This document shows, piece after piece, positions 41,956 through 46,341 of a stretch of 46,341 bases of DNA (its first letter is position 1; each line of letters opens with the position of its first letter). The DNA comes from Chloroflexota bacterium (GTDB lineage: Bacteria; Chloroflexota; Dehalococcoidia; E44-bin15). Under the pieces are notes generated by a model. It did not search any database. It was given only the letters and a program-made list of their open reading frames with translations, and was not told the DNA's origin. Made by a program: the position numbers and the translations under genes. The stretch covers positions 1-46,341 of the forward strand of contig JADFVG010000057.1 of the NCBI GenBank assembly GCA_015222405.1, written 5' to 3'.

Positions 41956-42867
41956 ATGATCCTTAACCAAAAGCAGCGGGACGCGTTATTCAACATCCTT
42001 GAGTACGAGCAGACCCACGACCCCGAAGAGTTCAGCTTGGGGTGGAGTTGGACTGATGTCCGGGTTGCGCCAGCCACCTTAAACAATCTACTACTAAAAG
42101 GACTGCTAGAGGAGAAATTCCACTCAAATAGCTATAGAGGATTGCCACTTACTGAACTGGGTCGTGAGCAGGCAAACCTTCTGGAAGAGCCAGCAGAGGC
42201 TTATGAGAAGCCTCTGGATGAAAGCCTGACGCTGCCCAATGACATGTTCCAGGACATCATAGGCCATGATGATGTGAAGGAACTCTTGACGGCTGCACTT
42301 CTTGTGGAAAAGCCTGTGCACGTGTTGTTGGCAGGGCCACCGGCACTCGCCAAATCTTTGTTTCTCTGGGGTATAGAGCGAGTATGCGGTGAGCAAGCAG
42401 TATGGCTTGTGGGCTCGGCGACAAGCAAGGCGGGGCTGTGGGACCTAGTAGCAGAACGCGAGCCACGGATTCTACTTATAGATGAGCTCGATAAGATGAA
42501 CGCTGCTGACACCGCAGCCCTACTCAGCTTGATGGAAGGCGGAAGGCTAGTGCGGGCCAAGAAAGGTAGGGCGCTTGACGTTACTGTTCCCATCAAGGTG
42601 GTAGCAGCCACAAACCAAGTGGCCAAGTTGTCTCCAGAACTGATGTCCAGATTTGCCATACGAAAGCTGGAAGCCTACGACACAGTGCAATATCGCACAG
42701 TGGTTAAAGGGGTATTGATACGTCGTGAGAATGTCAGCCCTGAGCTTGCCGAGGAGATAGCCCGTAAGCTTGAGGGGAGGACTCAGGATGTAAGAGATGC
42801 GGTAAGAGTGGCTCGTTTGAGCCCACAGTTAGGGATTGATAAGACGATCCGCTTGCTTCTGCCTTGA
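41956..42867 (+). CDS. MoxR/RuvB-like AAA+ ATPase with N-terminal winged-helix region
   Basis: A 303-aa protein. The ATG at 41956 lies eight bases after AGGAGG; a GTG at 41947 overlaps that site. Residues 1-75 look like a winged-helix domain (KQRDALFNILEYEQT, TLNNLLLKGLLEEK, LPLTELGREQANLL). The AAA+ module shows Walker A GPPALAKS (127-134, with AKS instead of GKT), Walker B ILLIDELDKM (167-176) and sensor 1 VVAATNQ with the arginine-finger region LSPELMSRFAIRKL. MoxR-type ATPases usually remodel a partner with a VWA domain, but none is visible here. Substrate unknown. It could be a DNA-linked regulator given the winged helix. Confidence 0.8.
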   Translation: MILNQKQRDALFNILEYEQTHDPEEFSLGWSWTDVRVAPATLNNLLLKGLLEEKFHSNSYRGLPLTELGREQANLLEEPAEAYEKPLDESLTLPNDMFQDIIGHDDVKELLTAALLVEKPVHVLLAGPPALAKSLFLWGIERVCGEQAVWLVGSATSKAGLWDLVAEREPRILLIDELDKMNAADTAALLSLMEGGRLVRAKKGRALDVTVPIKVVAATNQVAKLSPELMSRFAIRKLEAYDTVQYRTVVKGVLIRRENVSPELAEEIARKLEGRTQDVRDAVRVARLSPQLGIDKTIRLLLP

Positions 42868-43117
42868 CGGATTTTGCGCTCACCGAAACGGTATCCGAAG
42901 CTGAGCACCAATCTCTAGATTCAGTTGGTACTCTTTCCGCTTCTGATAATTGTGTTGGCGGTTGGGTAATAGAGTCACAATCCGATGGATTGTGACTCTA
43001 TATTTGCACGCTGGAGGCAAAGGCGATCAAAAAAGTCAACAAAGCTAATGACAAGCGCAGCAAAGGTGTGGTACAATCACAGCCGCTAGCAAAGAATGTT
43101 GCAGGAGGTAAGGGAAG
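42868..43117. other. Intergenic region between the ATPase and cyclic-nucleotide-binding genes
   Basis: 250 bases. It holds the strong hairpin at 42969-43001 and an AGGAGG before the next gene. No additional gene is seen. Confidence 0.4.
42969..43001. terminator. 15-bp perfect hairpin
   Basis: ATAGAGTCACAATCC (42969-42983) pairs with GGATTGTGACTCTAT (42987-43001) around a 3-base loop, followed by ATTTG. It probably terminates the ATPase transcript. Confidence 0.65.
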
Positions 43118-43618
43118 ATGGCGATCATTGATACCCTGAAAAGCTCTGAGCTCTTTGAGGGCTTGGAGACAGGCCATTTGGAAAAGGTCTCGGTTCTGTG
43201 CCGTGGGGGCTCCTACAAGGAAGGGATGATGGTCTTCAAGGAGGGGGATGAAGCGGCGGAGTTCTACGTTCTGACAGGCGGCAGGGTGGCGCTGGAGATG
43301 GAGGTGTGCCCTGTGCCCGACCGTCCCGCCATACCCACGGCGGTGGAGGTGGTCACCAAAGGCGACTGCTTTGGTTGGTCGGCCCTCGTTGAGCCTCACG
43401 TATACACGTTGTCTGCCCGGTGCATGACCAACTGCACAGTGCTAGCCATCAAGGGTGACATGCTTCGCAAGGCTATGGCTGATGACCCTAGTCTGGGCTA
43501 TCAAGCGATGAAAAAACTGACCCAACTTGTCTCCCTCCGGCTTGCGCATACCCGGCTCCGCCTCATCAGCGGGCTCGGTCTGCTCCTGCTAGGCAAGGAG
43601 CTAGAGTTATCTGAGTAA
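43118..43618 (+). CDS. Cyclic nucleotide-binding (CRP-like) domain protein without HTH
   Basis: A 166-aa protein consisting of one cNMP-binding beta-roll. The opening ELFEGLETGHLEKVSVLCRG and YKEGMMVFKEGDEAAEFYVLTGGRVAL follow the CRP pattern. GDCFGWSALVEPHVYTLSARC corresponds to the phosphate-binding cassette, but with GWSALVEPHVYT in place of the usual GE-x-ALL-xxxRxA, so the key Glu and Arg are not conserved. There is no DNA-binding domain; the C-terminal helices (SLGYQAMKKLTQLVSLRLAH) end the protein. It may therefore sense a different ligand, or act as a regulator by protein contact. AGGAGGTAAGGGAAG precedes the ATG. Confidence 0.85.
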   Translation: MAIIDTLKSSELFEGLETGHLEKVSVLCRGGSYKEGMMVFKEGDEAAEFYVLTGGRVALEMEVCPVPDRPAIPTAVEVVTKGDCFGWSALVEPHVYTLSARCMTNCTVLAIKGDMLRKAMADDPSLGYQAMKKLTQLVSLRLAHTRLRLISGLGLLLLGKELELSE

Positions 43619-43630
43619 TCCGTTTTCCAG

Positions 43631-43750
43631 ATGGAACGCAAGCACTCTCAGTTTTCGAAGAGGAAATTACCCGGACAAGCCCCCAAGAGGTTCCGGGAAG
43701 CTGTCTGGGAGGAGAAACAAGGCCAGCACCAAAATGTTTACAGTAGGTAA
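43631..43750 (+). CDS. Possible 39-aa micropeptide
   Basis: An ATG frame of 39 residues, basic and helix-like (MERKHSQFSKRKLPGQAPKR ... REAVWEEKQGQHQNVYSR). No clear ribosome site precedes it. It lies between the cNMP-domain gene and a hairpin. It is either a real small protein or chance. Confidence 0.2.
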   Translation: MERKHSQFSKRKLPGQAPKRFREAVWEEKQGQHQNVYSR

Positions 43751-43787
43751 GAGTTAAAGCCGGCTTTATAGGGTATCAGGATTATCA

Positions 43788-43825
43788 AAGAGGCTGGGTA
43801 TCGTCCTGGGAAGAGCCAGCCTCTT
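43788..43825. terminator. Hairpin between convergent units
   Basis: AAGAGGCTGG (43788-43797) pairs with CCAGCCTCTT (43816-43825). It lies between the plus-strand cNMP-domain gene and the minus-strand otsA unit, and may terminate both. A 14-bp palindrome (TAAAGCCGGCTTTA, 43755-43768) is nearby. Confidence 0.55.
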
Positions 43826-43908
43826 CGTTAGGGATTGCACAACGTGGCTAATTGTCTAGTCCGGTAATGGCTACTTCCAGAAACGCTCTTATCTCAACGG
43901 ATAGCATC

Positions 43909-44113
43909 TTACAGCTTCCTGATAAGATCGCGCCGCTTCTGCTCGTCACCTACTACCTGCTGCTTCAGCCTTTTCCAAGTATTGGGACAGTCTGTGAAGG
44001 TAACCTCAACTACTTGATGAATGGCCTGGTCAATCTGCTTCCTATTGCCAGGAGCAACCTCAATACTGGCCTCATCTAGAATATCCTTTATATGACGAAA
44101 AATGGCAGGACAT
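43909..44113 (-). pseudogene. Small conserved-looking protein with a one-base frameshift
   Basis: From the ATG at 44113 the frame reads MSCHF. After skipping one base in a run of five T (plus-strand A run 44098-44102) it continues RHIKDILDEASIEVAPGN, then RKQIDQAIHQVVEV, DCPNTWKRLKQQV and a C-terminal DLIRKL before a TAA. The joined product of about 67 aa looks like a genuine helical protein. From memory it resembles small uncharacterised proteins of archaea and bacteria that begin with a Cys-His pair. The downstream frame alone has no ATG, GTG or TTG. It follows otsA by six bases, suggesting co-transcription. The frameshift is either a sequencing or assembly error in a homopolymer, or a recent inactivation. 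Confidence 0.55.
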
Positions 44114-44119
44114 GAAATA

Positions 44120-45571
44120 TTACCTTATCGGCAATGGTTGCCCGAGAAAGGAGTCTACCCACCAGAAGATGTCGCGTTTCTGGATCGATTTGCGGAGTCT
44201 TCGCATTCGTGATCGCCGTTCATCCCTACTCATATTATATGCTCGATGGATTGCGTTGGCTACGCCTTCAATATCATACGGGTTCACCAGTAGCGAATTT
44301 CTACGCAACTGAGTTGCTGCACCGGCAAATTCACTAAGTATTAGCACACCGTTTGTATCTACCTTAGCCGCACAATACTCCTTTGCTACCAAGTTCATTC
44401 CATCTTTCAGGGGTGTGACCAGAGCGATCTCAGCAGCACGATAATATGCGAGAAGCTCAGTGCGTTCCAGATTCCGAAACATGTACTGAATCGGTATCCA
44501 GCCCGGCTGGGTAAATTTGCCATTAATCTCACTCACTAGGCCCTCGATCTCGGTTTTTAGCTCCCGATACTCCGGTATATCCTCTCGACTAGGCACCACA
44601 ATTTGAACCAGCGTTACCTTGCCCTGTAGATCGTCGAAACGCTCCAGGGTATTTCTGAACGCTTGCAATTTCTCTGGAATACCCTTGGAGTAATCCAAAC
44701 GATCTACACCCAGGATGATCTGGCAGTTGGGTATGGCCTCATATAGCAGACTGGCTCTTTCCGCTACGCTCTTGGCTGCCGCCTGTCGGGCAAACTCATT
44801 GAAGTCTATGCTAATTGGGAAAACGCCAACCCTGATTTCTCGGTTTGGCACAGTGATTGTAGATACTTGCCTTCTAGTGTCGTAACGGATGCTCTTGATC
44901 AGGGCTTCGACGCAATGGATGAAGTTGTTTCTGTCACGTGTGGTCTGAAAACCAATGAGGTCGTACTCCAACAAGGCTCGCAGAATCTGCAACCGCCACG
45001 GCAGTTTAATGAAGATATCGAGTGGGGGAAAGGGGATGTGGAGGAAGAATCCGATCTTGCACTCCAGTTCCATGCCACGCAATTCCTTGGCCACGAGCGT
45101 GAGGTGGTAGTCGTGAACCCAAATGTAATCATTCATTCCAGTGTTCTGTGCTATCACCTGCGCGAATTTACAATTGACCGCTTGGTACATATTCCAATAA
45201 GCGGGATCGAAATTGCAGCGCGATTGCATATCGTGGAAAAGTGGCCATATGATTTCGTTGGAGAATCCGAAATAGTATTGATTCGCCTCTTCCGCAGTTA
45301 GTTTGACTGGCTTAAGTATATATCCTGCATCCTGGCTCCCTATGGCCACTAGCCCATCCAGGTCAACCTCCTCCACCGTTCCCGGCCAGCCAATCCATAG
45401 GCCTCCCCGGTCACGCAAGACCGGAGCCAGGGCAGTAACCAATCCACCTGAGCCGGGCTGAACCTGCCAGTCCCCCAGATCCCCTTTTGTTAGGACGATG
45501 GGCAGGCGATTTGAAACAATCACAAGCCGATCCACCCTTAAGTTATTGCTTTGGTCTCTCGGGTGCGACAT
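44120..45571 (-). CDS. otsA: Trehalose-6-phosphate synthase (GT20)
   Basis: Glycosyltransferase of 483 aa that makes trehalose-6-phosphate from UDP- or other NDP-glucose and glucose-6-phosphate. It has the N-terminal VSNRLPIVL and GSGGLVTALAPVL loop, the GLWIGWPG segment, WPLFHDMQSRCNFD, WVHDYHLTLVAKELR, FFLHIPFPPLDIFIKLPWR, the donor-site GVDRLDYSKGIPEKLQAF and the C-terminal PLKDGMNLVAKEYCAAK. No OtsB-type phosphatase gene is in the window, so the second step must be encoded elsewhere or be replaced. Its promoter region is divergent from a LEA-like gene, and the leader is about 210 nt. The product would serve osmotic and desiccation protection. Confidence 0.94.
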   Translation of the reverse strand: MSHPRDQSNNLRVDRLVIVSNRLPIVLTKGDLGDWQVQPGSGGLVTALAPVLRDRGGLWIGWPGTVEEVDLDGLVAIGSQDAGYILKPVKLTAEEANQYYFGFSNEIIWPLFHDMQSRCNFDPAYWNMYQAVNCKFAQVIAQNTGMNDYIWVHDYHLTLVAKELRGMELECKIGFFLHIPFPPLDIFIKLPWRLQILRALLEYDLIGFQTTRDRNNFIHCVEALIKSIRYDTRRQVSTITVPNREIRVGVFPISIDFNEFARQAAAKSVAERASLLYEAIPNCQIILGVDRLDYSKGIPEKLQAFRNTLERFDDLQGKVTLVQIVVPSREDIPEYRELKTEIEGLVSEINGKFTQPGWIPIQYMFRNLERTELLAYYRAAEIALVTPLKDGMNLVAKEYCAAKVDTNGVLILSEFAGAATQLRRNSLLVNPYDIEGVANAIHRAYNMSRDERRSRMRRLRKSIQKRDIFWWVDSFLGQPLPIR

Positions 45572-45789
45572 GGATTCAACCTTTCACCAAATTACCAATT
45601 ACCAAAGCAGCGTCCTAGAACGGCTACCGGCAGAGATAGTGGCCCGAAGGTCGGGACGGGACACGCTTTACGCTCTCGGTGAGGAACTTGACATTGCAAC
45701 CTCGGGTTCAGCGGGTGAACTACACTCGACCGATGCTAATGGTTGAGGGTGATGGCTCGAGTGTCTGTTGAACTCGCTGAACTCGACAC

Positions 45790-45818
45790 ATTATAGCAAC
45801 AACGGGGAATACGTGCAA
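45790..45818 (-). promoter_or_regulatory. Putative otsA promoter
   Basis: On the minus strand, TTGCAC (45818-45813), a 17-bp spacer and TATAAT (45795-45790). It predicts a 5' leader of roughly 210 nt. Confidence 0.65.
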
Positions 45819-45863
45819 TCGCCGTTTCATAATTTTTGGCCCAGGCTTGTGCTCTGCGACATA

Positions 45864-45892
45864 TTGACAAATAGCCTCATCCCTTTTATTAT
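45864..45892 (+). promoter_or_regulatory. Putative promoter of the LEA-like gene
   Basis: TTGACA (45864-45869), a 17-bp spacer and TATTAT (45887-45892), about 40 bases before the ATG at 45932. Near consensus. Confidence 0.7.
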
Positions 45893-45931
45893 TATATCAG
45901 CTAATATAATCACCATCATGGGAGAGGTTAA

Positions 45932-46327
45932 ATGGACATAAGCGAGGAATTGAAGAGAGCCGCAGCCAAGGTAAGGGAAGGGATAGCAGAGACTATAGCA
46001 GGTAGTGGTGAGATAGTAGACTCTGTCAAGAAGGGAGCTACGGAGGCCAGTGGTAGGGCGCTGGAGAAAACCCAGAAAGCTCTGGCTAAGGTTAAGGAGA
46101 CATTAGCGGAGGCAGAAACGAAATCAGCCAAAGAGGCTGAGGCGACAAAGGTTATCGTTAAGGAATACTTAGACAACGCCGGGCAGGCGATAACCGATGC
46201 TGGGGAGGAATTAGCAAGAGCCGGAGCTCAGGTAAAGGCTAAATCCATAGAGGGAACCGAAAAAGCTGTTGATAAAGTTCGAAAGGCGTTAGACAAGGTT
46301 GAAGAGCTAATAGCTAAAATCAAGTAA
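45932..46327 (+). CDS. LEA-like/apolipoprotein-like all-helical stress protein
   Basis: A 131-aa protein composed almost wholly of Ala, Lys, Glu and small residues in amphipathic-helix repeats, with no Cys, Pro or Trp. Examples are ISEELKRAAAKVREGIAETI, ALEKTQKALAKVKETLAEAE and AVDKVRKALDKVEELIAKIK. Recurring blocks of about 11 residues (AxxKxxEAxxK-like) resemble late-embryogenesis-abundant group 3 proteins and apolipoprotein-type helices, which protect membranes and proteins during drying. It could alternatively be a phasin-like or coiled-coil scaffold protein. GGGAGAGG precedes the ATG. Its position opposite otsA supports a water-stress role by inference. The gene ends 14 bases before the window edge and is complete. 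Confidence 0.7.
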   Translation: MDISEELKRAAAKVREGIAETIAGSGEIVDSVKKGATEASGRALEKTQKALAKVKETLAEAETKSAKEAEATKVIVKEYLDNAGQAITDAGEELARAGAQVKAKSIEGTEKAVDKVRKALDKVEELIAKIK

Positions 46328-46341
46328 TGCCCAGTTTAGAT

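Larger units (their letters stand above)
45572..45931. other. Divergent regulatory region between otsA and the LEA-like gene
   Basis: About 360 bases with no credible gene. It holds the otsA promoter and its long leader, with direct CGAGTTCA repeats and short inverted repeats (GTTCA/TGAAC) near 45705-45790, and the promoter of the LEA-like gene. Confidence 0.5.

Noticed and set aside
45498..45746. 82-aa plus-strand ORF overlapping the otsA start
   Set aside because: It overlaps otsA coding sequence and its leader, lacks a ribosome site and shows no family features.

Overview
The window looks like a chromosomal segment of an anaerobic bacterium, most likely a sediment or subsurface Chloroflexota of the Dehalococcoidia type. 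This is an inference from gene content: oxygen-sensitive Fe-S enzymes, a group 3b NiFe hydrogenase, Hdr-type proteins, paired acyl-CoA dehydrogenases, a DUF5679-like mini-protein and many small zinc-ribbon proteins. No rRNA or phylogenetic marker was available for comparison. Ordinary bacterial -35/-10 promoters and Shine-Dalgarno sites occur throughout.

Layout. (1) 1-2.1 kb: the start of a CooF-like ferredoxin gene that runs off the left edge, then about 1.6 kb of gene debris holding a winged-helix N-terminus and a tyrosine integrase C-terminus. (2) 2.1-7.6 kb: two adjacent acyl-CoA dehydrogenases, then a DMSO-reductase-family molybdoenzyme with its ferredoxin subunit. (3) 7.6-10.4 kb: a C2H2-finger protein and a 1.9 kb segment carrying a PaaK-like acyl-CoA ligase. 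That segment is bounded by a truncated and an intact copy of tRNA-Arg(TCT), sharing a 46-bp exact repeat. (4) 11-16 kb: a zf-TFIIB protein, LemA and HtpX, an MFS carrier and a six-helix membrane protein. (5) 16-24.5 kb, minus strand: the hydrogenase operon hydBGDA, then recF, then an HdrA/HdrD-like pair. (6) 24.8-28.2 kb: LivGFHM ABC transporter genes, divergent from hdr across a promoter region with repeated elements. (7) 28.3-38 kb: housekeeping genes (DUF5679-like, rtcA, sirtuin, uvrA, greA, lysS, serS and zinc-ribbon proteins). (8) 38.2-41.7 kb: a phytoene-desaturase-like flavoprotein, then a mobile-element graveyard with a transposase remnant, a half tRNA-Ser, iteron-like repeats and an excisionase-like gene. 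(9) 41.7-46.3 kb: an AAA+ ATPase, a cyclic-nucleotide-binding protein, trehalose-6-phosphate synthase and a LEA-like helical protein.

How the genes may work together. The acyl-CoA ligase, the acyl-CoA dehydrogenase pair and the Liv transporter fit uptake and beta-oxidation-like breakdown of organic acids. The hydrogenase links H2 to NAD(P)H, and the Hdr-like pair could move electrons between low-potential carriers and disulfides or other acceptors. OtsA and the LEA-like protein at the right end suggest a water-stress response.

The most distinctive items are the tRNA-Arg-bounded mini-island, two identical 38-bp IS-end sequences facing each other across the greA-serS region (one abutting the greA promoter), a terminator in the greA leader, the 12-bp-period GGTAAAC array beside an excisionase-like gene, and a recF gene whose best start position holds ATC. 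I did not find one clearly new multi-gene system.
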